In this document: positions 28,604-38,025 of the stretch, piece by piece
How positions within the stretch are numbered: the stretch's first letter is position 1
Layout: the number at the start of each line of letters is the position of its first letter
Assembly: GCF_002265265.1 (NCBI RefSeq)
Contig: NZ_NOIF01000002.1
Span: 1-64,000, forward strand
Reading direction: 5' to 3'
DNA from: Photobacterium sanguinicancri
Lineage (GTDB): Bacteria > Pseudomonadota > Gammaproteobacteria > Enterobacterales > Vibrionaceae
Length of the DNA: 64,000 bases
Notes under the pieces: model-generated
What the model was told of the DNA's origin: nothing
The model's input: only the letters and a program-made list of their open reading frames with translations
Databases searched by the model: none
Program-made: the position numbers and the translations under genes

Positions 28604-28777
28604 TCAACCAGTAAAGAACCGCTCAATAATCCATTGATACGAAACCCCACCAAGGTATACACCGACAATCCCCATAACCCCAGGTAAAACAGGGGGAGCA
28701 GGGATAGGTAGTTTAATTGCTGAAAACAACACACCGACAATAAAACCAGCAAAGATAGATAATAATACTTCACCCAT
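28604..28777 (-). CDS. XapX-domain small membrane protein (57 aa)
   Basis: A short protein starting MGEVLLSIFAGFIVG and carrying the XapX hallmark KLPIPAPPVLPG followed by a second hydrophobic segment (MGIVGVYLGG). Two membrane helices are joined by the proline-rich loop. The family function is unknown; the name comes from a xanthosine-utilisation locus. It lies between nupC and deoC, fitting a role linked to nucleoside uptake or catabolism. A longer ORF covering the same bases in another frame is a shadow. Confidence 0.85.
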   Translation of the reverse strand: MGEVLLSIFAGFIVGVLFSAIKLPIPAPPVLPGVMGIVGVYLGGVSYQWIIERFFTG

Positions 28778-29116
28778 AACAGCACTCTTCTTGCTGTGAA
28801 ATTTAACTATGAGTGTAGACCCTATCTCGCCTTATCCGACCTTGTTCATGCAACTAATGTTAGCAAAGTGAATCGTGATAAAAGGGAGCGCAATCGATTT
28901 TATGGCTTTAATTTTAAGCCAGACTGTTGTTTTTACCAATTCTGTTGAAAGAATAAAAACCATTAAATTATTCATACAAAAATATACAAGAATATCGGTG
29001 AGCAAACAGCAGACGCTGTAAACCTCACAAAAGATCTGAGATCTGGGGGCTGGGCAGAACGGAACAGAAAGAGAGAATAACAATCGGGATTCAGGATAGG
29101 CGTAATAAGCAGATAC
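28778..29116. other. Intergenic region between nupC and the XapX gene
   Basis: About 340 bases without a supported gene or recognised element. It should contain the promoter of the XapX gene. Confidence 0.4.
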
Positions 29117-29147
29117 AAAAACGCCACAGCAAGGCTGTGGCGTTTTT
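29117..29147. terminator. nupC terminator
   Basis: AAAAACGCCACAGC-AAG-GCTGTGGCGTTTTT, a strong symmetric hairpin about 20 bases past the nupC stop. Confidence 0.9.
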
Positions 29148-29167
29148 CAATTCGACAAGGTGTCGTA

Positions 29168-30433
29168 TTACATTGCGTTGATAGTCACGAATAGACCAGC
29201 AATTGTTGCAGACATTAGGTTAGATAATGTACCTGCAGCTACAGCTTTCATACCGAAACGTGCAATTTCATGACGACGGCTTGGTGCAAGACCACCAAGA
29301 CCACCTAGTAGGATTGCTACAGAAGATAAGTTAGCAAAACCACAAAGTGCGAATGAGATGATTGCTTTCGTTTTATCAGAAAGAACAACTTCAGCCGCTT
29401 CACCTAGGTAAGGGGCAAAGTTTAGGTAAGCAACGAATTCGTTTACTACCAGTTTCTGACCGATGAAAGAACCTGCGATGGTTGCTTCTTCCCATGGCAC
29501 ACCGATTAGGAATGCAAGAGGAGAGAATACGTAACCAAGGATTAGCTCTAGTGTTAGTTCAGGCATACCGAACCAACCACCGATGCCACCTAGCATACCG
29601 TTGATTAGTGCAATCAAACCGATGAATGCTAGTAGCATTGCACCTACGTTAAGTGCTAGTTGCATACCAGAAGATGCGCCTGCCGCTGCTGCGTCAATCA
29701 CGTTAGCTGGTTTGTCATCACCTTGTGCTTCATCGCCAGCTAGTTGCTCAATTGGCTCTTCAGTTTCAGGTTTGATGATTTTAGCAAATAGTAGACCACC
29801 CGGTGCAGCCATGAAAGATGCTGCGATTAGGTATTCTAGTGGCACACCCATTGATGCGTAGCCTGCTAGTACACCACCCGCTACAGATGCTAGACCACCA
29901 CACATTACTGCAAACAGCTCAGATTGAGTCATTTTAGGTACGAACGGACGAATCACCAATGGTGCTTCCGTTTGACCTACGAAGATGTTTGCTGTTGCAG
30001 ACATAGATTCCGCACGAGATGTACCCAGTGCTTTCTGTAGACCACCGCCTAGTGCGTTGATAACAACCTGCATCACACCTAGGTAGTAAAGTACGCTGAT
30101 CAATGCAGAGAAGAATACGATAACTGGTAGTACACGCAATGCGAATACGAAACCGCCGCCACCGAATAATTCAAACATTTTGTCTGACGTTAAACCACCG
30201 AATAGGAAGTTGATACCGTCATTACCGTAACCAATTACATTCGCTACAGCTTGTGACATGCCATAAAGCACGTCACGACCAACAGGTACATACAGAACGA
30301 ATGCACCTAACAAGAATTGAATGGCAAAAGCGCCACCAACAGTACGTAGATTAATAGCTTTACGGTTGTCCGATAACAGTACTGCGATTGCTAGCAATAC
30401 TACCATCCCAACCAGGCTCATAAACAGGCTCAT
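29168..30433 (-). CDS. nupC: Concentrative nucleoside:cation symporter (NupC/CNT family)
   Basis: Inner-membrane uptake of nucleosides driven by an ion gradient. 421 residues with about ten hydrophobic segments. CNT features include [12 protein letters not shown] (nucleoside site), [15 protein letters not shown] and the conserved EFVAYLNF near the second Na/H site. A loop of acidic and Gln residues (about 227-245) separates the two halves. It supplies substrate to the adjacent deo enzymes. LacI-type and CRP-like sites are visible upstream. Confidence 0.95.
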   Translation of the reverse strand: MSLFMSLVGMVVLLAIAVLLSDNRKAINLRTVGGAFAIQFLLGAFVLYVPVGRDVLYGMSQAVANVIGYGNDGINFLFGGLTSDKMFELFGGGGFVFALRVLPVIVFFSALISVLYYLGVMQVVINALGGGLQKALGTSRAESMSATANIFVGQTEAPLVIRPFVPKMTQSELFAVMCGGLASVAGGVLAGYASMGVPLEYLIAASFMAAPGGLLFAKIIKPETEEPIEQLAGDEAQGDDKPANVIDAAAAGASSGMQLALNVGAMLLAFIGLIALINGMLGGIGGWFGMPELTLELILGYVFSPLAFLIGVPWEEATIAGSFIGQKLVVNEFVAYLNFAPYLGEAAEVVLSDKTKAIISFALCGFANLSSVAILLGGLGGLAPSRRHEIARFGMKAVAAGTLSNLMSATIAGLFVTINAM

Positions 30434-30576
30434 GGTTTATGGATCCTTTAGTTAAATTTGGCGTCTCGACAATTAGGCTCATAAATGAGTTCGGCGCATT
30501 ATACTTATGCTAGAGCCGATAAAGTAATGCCAACATCACACTTTATAAGGAAAGAATGTGAACGTTTAACGCAAAG

Positions 30577-30637
30577 CATGACAGTGATCACACAAAAGAA
30601 AGCAAGCTACGCAATCGGTTGACGCAAACGTTTGTCT
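30577..30637 (-). promoter_or_regulatory. CRP-like and PurR/CytR-like sites upstream of nupC
   Basis: On the minus strand, TGTGATCACTGTCATG (30577-30592) matches one full CRP half-site and part of the other. ACGCAAACGTTTGTCT (30622-30637) matches 14 of 16 positions of the PurR-type operator. They lie 145-205 bases upstream of nupC. CytR/CRP control of nupC is established in E. coli; the assignment here is by sequence only. Confidence 0.45.
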
Positions 30638-30650
30638 TTTGAGATCAAGC

Positions 30651-31448
30651 TCACAGTGGAATGGCGAAAAGTTCAGCAGTGGTTAAGCTCGTTTCCCTTG
30701 CTATTTCTCGTTCAGATTCCGTTCTGAGAGCGGCCAAGCATTGCAATATGACGCATAAGCGTTCAGGACGATTAGGCTGTCCTTGAAAGCCTGCTACGGG
30801 CATATCTGGCGAATCGGTTTCTAACATTAAGGCTGCCAATGGCAACTTAGTCATTGTAGTGCGAGTTTTATGCGCTCGACTATAAGTAATGGTGCCACCA
30901 ACCCCAATTCTGATACCTAGATCAAGTAGTTGTGTTGCCTGCTGATAGCTACCACTAAAAGCATGGTACACACCGCCTTGTTTGGGTGGATTTTGTCTCA
31001 ATAATTTCATCAGTTCAGGAAACGCTTTTCGGCAATGGAGTATCACAGGTAACTGATGGCGATTGGCTAATTCAAGCTGCCCTTCCAGCCACCGTTGCTG
31101 TTGCTGACGTTGCCGCAACGGTTCGTTCATTGCATCTGCAACAGCAAAATCCAACCCACACTCGCCTATCGCGACACACTGGCTATTATCTTGCTGCAGC
31201 CCTAAAGCTAATTCGAGTTGCGCTAAAGCATCATCTGTATGCTCAGCACTAAAGAAAGGGTGTAAGCCAAGAGCAAAGTAAATATCAGGAAACTGCGCTG
31301 CTAGCTGGGTGACTTGCAGCCAGTTACGTTGGCCTATTGCTGGCACTACCAGCTTCTCTACACCTTGCTGTTGAGCCAATGCAAGAAAATGAGCGGGATC
31401 TTGAGCGAAGGGTTCAAAATCAAAATGGCAGTGGCTATCTATCAGCAT
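30651..31448 (-). CDS. yjjV: TatD-family metal-dependent DNase/hydrolase (YjjV-like)
   Basis: A TIM-barrel amidohydrolase-like nuclease. Metal ligands are visible: SHCHFD at the N-terminus, the Glu in GECGLDF, His in VILHCRKAF, His in VYHAFSG and Asp in LLETDSPDMP. 265 aa. YjjV-type TatD genes lie near the deo cluster in E. coli, which supports the name. It overlaps the end of a small upstream gene by seven bases and so is probably translationally coupled to it. Confidence 0.88.
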   Translation of the reverse strand: MLIDSHCHFDFEPFAQDPAHFLALAQQQGVEKLVVPAIGQRNWLQVTQLAAQFPDIYFALGLHPFFSAEHTDDALAQLELALGLQQDNSQCVAIGECGLDFAVADAMNEPLRQRQQQQRWLEGQLELANRHQLPVILHCRKAFPELMKLLRQNPPKQGGVYHAFSGSYQQATQLLDLGIRIGVGGTITYSRAHKTRTTMTKLPLAALMLETDSPDMPVAGFQGQPNRPERLCVILQCLAALRTESEREIARETSLTTAELFAIPL

Positions 31449-31657
31449 GGCGGGTTCTCCTTGTTACAAGAGGATGATGGTTTACCGCCATCACTATCAC
31501 CATTATTACGATGATAAGTAGGGTGGCGTGGATCATCGTCGTCATAACGTACTGGTGCACAACTACGGCGATTTTCAGCAGTTAACCCCATCTGCTGACA
31601 CCATTTGTCGTAATACGCGATACCACGGCTTACCATCGCTTTAATTCGTTGCCACAT
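31442..31657 (-). CDS. Small conserved protein upstream of tatD-like gene (71 aa), DUF5363-like
   Basis: The N-terminal half (YYDKWCQQMGLTAENRRSC) resembles a small Vibrionaceae family I recall as DUF5363. The C-terminal half is polar and low complexity. A GGCGGG ribosome site precedes the ATG. Its stop overlaps the TatD-like start by seven bases. Function unknown. Confidence 0.6.
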   Translation of the reverse strand: MWQRIKAMVSRGIAYYDKWCQQMGLTAENRRSCAPVRYDDDDPRHPTYHRNNGDSDGGKPSSSCNKENPPC

Positions 31658-31702
31658 ATTTTCCCGCCAACCTTTATTGCTTCAGTTACTGGCTCAAATT
31701 AC

Positions 31703-33802
31703 TCACGGAGAATCTGGGGTTTTAGCCACCATCACCACCATGCTACGTCCTTTGACCAAAATACTATTTTGCGGATAACGTGGCGCATCATCAACCGCAT
31801 AAATATCATGTGGGCTATCTGCTGCCGTATCTATCACTAAATGCCAGTCGCTTTGATCACAATCGGGAATCGTAAATTCAAGTGGATCCCAGTAAGCATT
31901 ACACACCACATATAATTCATCGTTAGTCAGGGGGTGAATAACCGTTAAAGCCAATGAGTGTGAACGCTCGCCCCAATCAGGCTGCTGTGGCTCAACACCA
32001 TGCCAGCATATTTCGACTGAATCGAGTACCGATGCCAATGAACGGTGCATGTTCCATTCCAATGTCGGCTCTGCACTGCGCAGTTGGCTGAGCAAAGAAA
32101 CGAAACGGTATAAGTCAGCATGCTGACCAACAAGATCCCAATCAAACCAACTCAATTCGTTATTCTGACAGTAGGCATTATTGTTGCCTTGCTGGGTACG
32201 TCGAACTTCATCCCCCATGTTGATCATTGGCGTGCCTAACGACAAAAATAGCGTCGCCAGCATATTTTTACATTGGCGATGACGCAGACTTTCGATTTCA
32301 GCTATTTCGGTTGGACCTTCAATACCATAATTACATGACACATTATGGTTATCGCCGTCACGGTTCTCTTCCCCGTTGGCCCAGTTGTGTTTTTCGTTAT
32401 AGCTTACCAAGTCATTCAAAGTGAAGCCGTCATGCGCACAAATGAAATTGACTGAACGATGCGGTGAATGATGCTGACAACCGTAGATATCCGGTGATCC
32501 TAAAATACGTGATGCAAATACACCGACGCTATTACTGTCCCCTCGCCAAAAAGCCCGTACATCATCGCGGTATTTACCGTTCCATTCGTTCCATCTATCT
32601 CCAATAAAAGATCCCACTTGATACAGCCCTGCCGCATCCCACGCTTCAGCAATAATTTTGGTACTGCTTAAAATGGGATCGGAATCGATCGACCATAATA
32701 AGGGCGGCTGGCGCATTGGGTTACCTTCACTGTCTCGGGCTAATACCGATGCCAAGTCAAAGCGGAATCCATCGACCTTCATTTCTGTGACCCAATAATG
32801 AAGCGCATCGATGATCATGCGACGCAACACACTATGGTTCGCGTTACAGGTGTTACCACAGCCACTGTAGTTGGCATATTCACCGGTTTCTTTATTGGTT
32901 AGGTAATACGCGCTATTTTGCAGTCCTTTAAAGCAAAACGTCGGGCCGTTCTCATCCCCTTCTGCGGTATGGTTAAACACCACATCTAAAATCACTTCGA
33001 TCCCGGCTTTATGCAGTTCACGGACCAATAACTTAAATTCGTTAATTGCCACGAGGGGATCATTAGCAACGCTGTAATCAGCATGCACAGCAAAAAAATT
33101 AATTGGGCTGTAGCCCCAGTAGTTATCTCGCCCTTCTGGCGCGTCTGACGTATCAAACTGCTGTACAGGCATCAGTTCGACAGCCGTCACGCCGAGGGAT
33201 AATAAATACGGAATTTTATCGATAATGCCAGCATAAGTGCCCCGTTTAGGCTGCTTTACGCCTGAATTCGGGTGTTGGGTGAAACCTGCTACGTGCATTT
33301 CATAGATCACGGTATCGGTTAACGAGTGGCGCGGTGACTGGCTTCCTTGCCAGTCAAATGTTTGGTGATCAACCACCACACTTTTCATGCAGGTATCCAT
33401 GTTCGATCCTGCACCAATCGCACGACTTCGTTGGTAATTATCGCTAAAACAAATGGCATGGCTATAAGGGTCGATCAGCACTTTTTCTTTATCAAAGCGT
33501 AACCCTTGTTTCGGTTGCCACGGGCCATCAGCTTGAAATGCATATAACTGCCCATGTGCAATATTGGCAATAAATACAAACCAATAATGGCCACGTTTAT
33601 GAATAGACGGATCAAGATCGAAAGAAAGAAAAGGTTCGTTATCGTTACGGTGATGGAAAAGATGCAGTACCACTTGGGTGGCATCTTTGGAATATAAGCT
33701 AAAGTTCACCCCTTCTTCATCAACCGTCGCCCCAAGTGGGTGCGCTTTACCAGGCCATGAATAGATGTCGGGCTGCTTTGCAATGCCCACGGCAAGGTCC
33801 AT
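31703..33802 (-). CDS. glgX: Glycogen-debranching enzyme (GlgX/isoamylase type, GH13)
   Basis: It hydrolyses alpha-1,6 branches of glycogen. There is an N-terminal CBM48-like domain (HPLGATVDEEGVNFSLYSKDA) and a GH13 barrel with DVVFNHTAEG, the nucleophile in VDGFRFDLAS, the acid/base Glu in IIAEAWDAAG and the stabiliser Asp in CAHDGFTLND. 699 aa from the ATG used here, which has an AGGGAG ribosome site 6-7 bases upstream. No other glycogen genes are near, so it is a stand-alone gene. Confidence 0.9.
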   Translation of the reverse strand: MDLAVGIAKQPDIYSWPGKAHPLGATVDEEGVNFSLYSKDATQVVLHLFHHRNDNEPFLSFDLDPSIHKRGHYWFVFIANIAHGQLYAFQADGPWQPKQGLRFDKEKVLIDPYSHAICFSDNYQRSRAIGAGSNMDTCMKSVVVDHQTFDWQGSQSPRHSLTDTVIYEMHVAGFTQHPNSGVKQPKRGTYAGIIDKIPYLLSLGVTAVELMPVQQFDTSDAPEGRDNYWGYSPINFFAVHADYSVANDPLVAINEFKLLVRELHKAGIEVILDVVFNHTAEGDENGPTFCFKGLQNSAYYLTNKETGEYANYSGCGNTCNANHSVLRRMIIDALHYWVTEMKVDGFRFDLASVLARDSEGNPMRQPPLLWSIDSDPILSSTKIIAEAWDAAGLYQVGSFIGDRWNEWNGKYRDDVRAFWRGDSNSVGVFASRILGSPDIYGCQHHSPHRSVNFICAHDGFTLNDLVSYNEKHNWANGEENRDGDNHNVSCNYGIEGPTEIAEIESLRHRQCKNMLATLFLSLGTPMINMGDEVRRTQQGNNNAYCQNNELSWFDWDLVGQHADLYRFVSLLSQLRSAEPTLEWNMHRSLASVLDSVEICWHGVEPQQPDWGERSHSLALTVIHPLTNDELYVVCNAYWDPLEFTIPDCDQSDWHLVIDTAADSPHDIYAVDDAPRYPQNSILVKGRSMVVMVAKTPDSP

Positions 33803-33871
33803 GTTCGTCTCCCTGACTGTATGAACACAATGGAATATTGACCTAACTATATACCCCTGTTTATCAGATAC

Positions 33872-33900
33872 AAAAAAAGCCGTCACATCAGTGACGGCTT
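33872..33900 (-). terminator. prfC terminator
   Basis: AAGCCGTCAC-ATCA-GTGACGGCTT with a seven-base T-run in the minus direction, about 30 bases past the prfC stop. Confidence 0.9.
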
Positions 33901-33931
33901 CGACAATTAACTCTCTTCACTCAACGCGCGA

Positions 33932-35512
33932 TTAGTGTTCGCGTGTTGCGCGGAAATCAACGTCTGGGAAACGCTCGCGAGCTAGGTTAAGGTTAACCAT
34001 AGTCGGCGCGATGTAACTCAGGTTGTCACCACCATCTAGCGCAAGGTTTTGTTGGTTCTTACGTTTGAAGTCTTCCAACTTCTTCGCATCACCACATTCG
34101 ACCCAACGTGCTGTTGCTACGTTAATACCTTCGTAAATGGCTTCTACGTTGTACTCTGCTTTCAAGCGAGCAACAACCACATCAAACTGAAGCACACCTA
34201 CCGCACCAACGATCAGATCGTTATTTTGTAGCGGACGGAATACCTGCACCGCACCTTCTTCTGAAAGCTGAACTAGGCCTTTAAGCAATTGCTTTTGCTT
34301 CAGTGGATCTTTTAGGCGAATACGACGGAACAATTCAGGTGCGAAGTTAGGGATACCCGCAAACTTCAGATTTTCACCTTGGGTAAAGGTATCACCAATT
34401 TGGATCGTACCGTGGTTGTGTAAACCAATGATATCACCTGCAAATGCTTGCTCTGCACGTGAACGGTCGCCCGCCATAAAGGTTACCGCATCCGAAATGC
34501 TGACATTTTTGCCAGAACGAACGTGGTTCATCTTCATGCCTTGGTTGTAAGTACCCGACACGATGCGCATGAAGGCGATACGGTCACGGTGCTTAGGATC
34601 CATGTTTGCTTGGATTTTAAAGACGAAACCAGAGAATTTCTCTTCCGTCGCTTCAACATCACGCTCATTCGCTTTACGCGTTTGCGGTGCTGGAGCCCAC
34701 TTGGTTAGACCGTCTAGCATGTGGTCTACACCGAAGTTACCCAATGCAGTACCGAAGTACACTGGCGTTAGCTCACCCGCTAAGAAAAGCTCTTGATCAA
34801 ACTCAGGACACGCACCGATCACCAGCTCTAGTTCTTCACGTACACTCGCGGCTAAGTCTTCACCAACAGCGATATCAAGCTCAGGGTTGTCGAGACCTTT
34901 AATTGTGCGTACTTCTTGGATCTCATGGCCATGACCAGACGAGTACAAGATAGTTTCATCACGGTGAATATGGTAAACACCTTTAAATTCTTTACCACAA
35001 CCAATCGGCCATGAAATAGGAGCACAAGCCATACCAAGCTCGCTTTCTACTTCATCTAGCACTTCCATTGGGTCACGAACGTCACGGTCAAGTTTGTTCA
35101 TAAAGGTAACGATTGGCGTATCACGCAGGCGCGTAACTTCCATCAGTTTACGGGTACGATCTTCGACACCTTTTGCTGCATCGATAACCATCAAACATGA
35201 GTCAACGGCTGTTAGCGTACGGTAAGTATCTTCCGAGAAGTCTTCGTGTCCTGGAGTATCAAGTAGGTTCACTAGACAATCGTTGTACGGGAACTGCATC
35301 ACCGACGTTGTTACCGAGATACCACGTTCTTTTTCCATTTCCATCCAGTCAGACTTAGCATGCTGGTTAGAACCACGGCCTTTAACGGTACCTGCTTTTT
35401 GGATCGCGTTTCCGAATAATAATACTTTTTCGGTAATGGTTGTTTTACCCGCATCGGGGTGAGAAATGATAGCAAACGTACGGCGTTTACCCACTTCTTG
35501 TAGAAAAGACAT
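33932..35512 (-). CDS. prfC: Peptide chain release factor 3
   Basis: A translational GTPase that recycles RF1/RF2 after peptide release. The G1 motif [12 protein letters not shown], the effector region [27 protein letters not shown] and NKLDRD are all present, followed by the RF3 C-terminal domain. The ATG chosen ([19 protein letters not shown]) gives 526 aa, matching the family; a start 15 codons earlier is unlikely. Confidence 0.97.
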   Translation of the reverse strand: MSFLQEVGKRRTFAIISHPDAGKTTITEKVLLFGNAIQKAGTVKGRGSNQHAKSDWMEMEKERGISVTTSVMQFPYNDCLVNLLDTPGHEDFSEDTYRTLTAVDSCLMVIDAAKGVEDRTRKLMEVTRLRDTPIVTFMNKLDRDVRDPMEVLDEVESELGMACAPISWPIGCGKEFKGVYHIHRDETILYSSGHGHEIQEVRTIKGLDNPELDIAVGEDLAASVREELELVIGACPEFDQELFLAGELTPVYFGTALGNFGVDHMLDGLTKWAPAPQTRKANERDVEATEEKFSGFVFKIQANMDPKHRDRIAFMRIVSGTYNQGMKMNHVRSGKNVSISDAVTFMAGDRSRAEQAFAGDIIGLHNHGTIQIGDTFTQGENLKFAGIPNFAPELFRRIRLKDPLKQKQLLKGLVQLSEEGAVQVFRPLQNNDLIVGAVGVLQFDVVVARLKAEYNVEAIYEGINVATARWVECGDAKKLEDFKRKNQQNLALDGGDNLSYIAPTMVNLNLARERFPDVDFRATREH

Positions 35513-35754
35513 AAGCGTTGATAATCCTGTTAGAGATTTCAATAACCGATGAACCACCTAGGTTTAGCCCGATGATTCACCCGAGAATTAGAATTAAATG
35601 CCTGCACAGCAGGGAGTTATAATTAACAGATCGCAGTAATTACATCTCGACCTCTTTGTGTGCAGAAAAGAAAAACGCGTATCGCGCAGAAAAGTGGCGG
35701 AATTATACGCAAAGTCGCCGCAAAGAAACAGCGCTAACCCTGAGTAAGATCCGA

Positions 35755-36201
35755 TTACATTACCATGTAGGTCATGATTAATGCGTCTTCGCGGCCATTC
35801 TCAGCTGGGTAGTACCCTTCACGACGGTTTATTTCATTAAAACCGAGTGCTTCATACAAGTGTGAAGCACGGGTATTGCTTGCACGAACTTCAAGCCAGA
35901 TGTCTTCCGCACCCTGATCGCGCATCTGTGACATAAAGCCATCAAGCAAGGTTTTACCGTAACCTTTACCTTGTGCTTGCGGGTCAATCGCAATATTTAG
36001 CAAAGTGGCTTCACCTGCCACCAACTGACCGAAGCAATAACCCACCAGCGTATTATCAACTAATAACGCAAAATTACAGGCACGCTTACTCGGTTCGGCA
36101 CGAACCATAGATTCAGCCCAAGGAAACGCATGCGCAGCCTGCTCGATATGCCATACGGCATCAAGATGTTGTGTGTCTAACGGAACGATATTAATTGTCA
36201 T
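35755..36201 (-). CDS. rimI: Ribosomal protein S18-alanine N-acetyltransferase
   Basis: A GNAT acetyltransferase acting on the N-terminal alanine of ribosomal protein S18. Family features are the acetyl-CoA loop QAQGKGYGKTLL, EVRASNTRASHLYEALGF and the C-terminal RREGYYPAENGREDALIM. The chosen start gives 148 aa, the family length, and lies inside the end of holD (overlap about 11 bases), as in E. coli. Confidence 0.95.
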   Translation of the reverse strand: MTINIVPLDTQHLDAVWHIEQAAHAFPWAESMVRAEPSKRACNFALLVDNTLVGYCFGQLVAGEATLLNIAIDPQAQGKGYGKTLLDGFMSQMRDQGAEDIWLEVRASNTRASHLYEALGFNEINRREGYYPAENGREDALIMTYMVM

Positions 36202-36592
36202 AAGAACAGATCTGCTGCCATAGGGCTTTTTTAGCTGCGGGATTAGTATGCATGGTCGACAGTGCCGCCGACAGTAGTGCTTGTACCCCAACAGGGGCTG
36301 TCACAGTACAACCAGCGATCCAACACCATACCAATTGATGCTGACCAAGTTGCTCTAACGCACTTGGTGGCAACATTAATGCTTGTTCTGGCGTGAGCTT
36401 CATACTTTTCAGGATGCGACCAAACAGCCAAGCATCGTGTTCGGTAAGCGTCTCTTCAGTAATAAAAAGGAGTTTGCAATCATCAGGAAAATTGATAACC
36501 GGCACTTCAAGTGCAGGAAAACATTCTGGCTTACGGACCTGCCAATATGTCAGCCCCATTTCTTGCAACACCTGAATATCTCGTTGCTTCAT
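36191..36592 (-). CDS. holD: DNA polymerase III psi subunit
   Basis: It links the clamp loader to SSB through chi. The N-terminus (KQRDIQVLQEMGLTYWQVRKPECF split by a conserved Trp) matches HolD in position and pattern, and the gene overlaps rimI as in E. coli. The start used aligns with the family; an in-frame start 18 codons upstream exists. 133 aa. Confidence 0.85.
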   Translation of the reverse strand: MKQRDIQVLQEMGLTYWQVRKPECFPALEVPVINFPDDCKLLFITEETLTEHDAWLFGRILKSMKLTPEQALMLPPSALEQLGQHQLVWCWIAGCTVTAPVGVQALLSAALSTMHTNPAAKKALWQQICSYDN

Positions 36593-36691
36593 GCCTACTC
36601 TACTCTTATCAGCTGCCATTAAGGGCGGCAATGCTACCAAATTCAACCAAGACCACCAAGGTGGAATTCACAGCTATTTTAGTCTAGTGAT

Positions 36692-36718
36692 AAAACAAAA
36701 CCACCCGCAGGTGGCTTT
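36692..36718 (-). terminator. Terminator after yhbS
   Basis: On the minus strand AGCCACC-TGC-GGGTGGTTTTGTTTT, about 50 bases past the yhbS stop. Confidence 0.7.
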
Positions 36719-36766
36719 GTCGATATTCGATAGTAAGGCACTTTCCCTTACTGGATTGCGTCGGAA

Positions 36767-37270
36767 TTATAAGGCTGAAAACTCAGCACTGTATTCCACT
36801 GTACCTTGCTGGCCTGCCAATGTTTCAGGCAACAGCTCAATCACCATGAATGCCTCAACTGGTGCATCCCAACGGCAAGTTAATCCGTGATCTGCGGCTG
36901 TTGTAAAGCCAACACGTTGGTAGTAATTAGGATCACCGAGTACCACAACGACGGGATAGCCTAGTTCAGCTAAAATATTTTTAGCTTCCGTCATGAGTGC
37001 AAGCCCAAGACCTTGGCGCTGATATTCAGTCGCTATCGTCAATGGCGCCAGCCCTTGCCAGCCATTATCTTGGCCGTCAACCGTGACAGGACTCAAACAA
37101 AGGTGTCCAACCACTTCACCGTCATCGTTACATGCGACTAGCGACAATGTACGATTACCATTCTCGCGTAAAGCCATCACAAGATTTGCTTCGGCGTCTG
37201 TCTCAAACGTTTTTTTCAATAAACGATCAACAGGAAGAATATCAACGGGCGCCTCGGTTCTAATGAGCAT
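36767..37270 (-). CDS. yhbS: GNAT N-acetyltransferase YhbS
   Basis: The whole sequence follows E. coli YhbS: the start LIRTEAPVDILPVDRLL, TFETDAEANLV, the acetyl-CoA site YQRQGLGLALM, and VVLGDPNYYQRVGF near the end. 167 aa. The substrate is not firmly known. Its start overlaps the ubiT stop by 11 bases, so the two are translationally coupled. Confidence 0.9.
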   Translation of the reverse strand: MLIRTEAPVDILPVDRLLKKTFETDAEANLVMALRENGNRTLSLVACNDDGEVVGHLCLSPVTVDGQDNGWQGLAPLTIATEYQRQGLGLALMTEAKNILAELGYPVVVVLGDPNYYQRVGFTTAADHGLTCRWDAPVEAFMVIELLPETLAGQQGTVEYSAEFSAL

Positions 37271-37781
37271 TCACAACCTCTTGCTCAGCCGCCGCATCTT
37301 TCATACCTTGTTGGATGAAATCTGCCGACTGCTGCAGTAAATATGTTAAGGGTTTTGGTAGAGCGTCAAGATCGATGCTATCCATCAGATTCTTCACTTC
37401 CAGACCTAATTCAGTATCCCCTTCAATGCGAAGACGACGCTGGAAGAATAATGTATCTGGGTCTTCCTTACGAGCGGCAATTAGTACTAAATCGTTACAT
37501 TCACCGCTAAAGCTCACATCTTCTTGTTCTACATGCTGAGACACAACCAGCTTCTCGTTTTGAAAACTGATGAACCACTGCAACTCTAAGTCACGTACTT
37601 CAACTTTTAACCAGCGATCTTCTAAAAACTCAAAGTCACCATCGTCCAATGCTTCTTTAAATACTAGAGATAATCCTTCTAGCATCATTTTTTGTTGTAC
37701 TGCAAAAGGCATCACCTTAGCAGGAATGCGTAACAAAGCTGGGCCATGCTGAACCATGTGTTTACGAATTTGAGCAATCAC
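37260..37781 (-). CDS. ubiT: Ubiquinone biosynthesis accessory factor UbiT (SCP2 domain)
   Basis: A lipid-binding SCP2-domain protein required, with UbiU and UbiV, for O2-independent ubiquinone synthesis. It shows ALDDGDFEFLEDRWL, VRDLELQWF, ARKEDPDTLFFQRRL and IEGDTELGLEVKNLMDSI. I chose a GTG start (then IAQIRKHMVQHGP), because it has an AGGAAA ribosome site and aligns with the E. coli N-terminus; upstream codons of the longer ORF do not resemble the family. 173 aa. The divergent ubiUV pair is separated here by a GGDEF-EAL gene. Confidence 0.92.
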   Translation of the reverse strand: MIAQIRKHMVQHGPALLRIPAKVMPFAVQQKMMLEGLSLVFKEALDDGDFEFLEDRWLKVEVRDLELQWFISFQNEKLVVSQHVEQEDVSFSGECNDLVLIAARKEDPDTLFFQRRLRIEGDTELGLEVKNLMDSIDLDALPKPLTYLLQQSADFIQQGMKDAAAEQEVVNAH

Positions 37782-38025
37782 CGATGCGTTTCCTATTATG
37801 CTTACATATTTATATGGATAGGGAAAAGTTAACCTTCCCGAAAGTTGGTTATCATTGTAAGCAGGCCGATTGATAAATATCATGCCTTGAGTCAAAAAAA
37901 AGGCTTCTACAAAGGGAAAGTTTAGCGCTCACTACCGCTCGTAGGTATACTGAGCCGTATTTTCACATGCGCATACTGCTTGTGGGATCCCAGTCAAATC
38001 ATACAAAATAGGTGACGTCAGAACG

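Noticed and set aside
28832..29083. 83-codon minus-strand ORF between the XapX gene and nupC
   Set aside because: No ribosome site, no recognisable motif and unlikely codon use.
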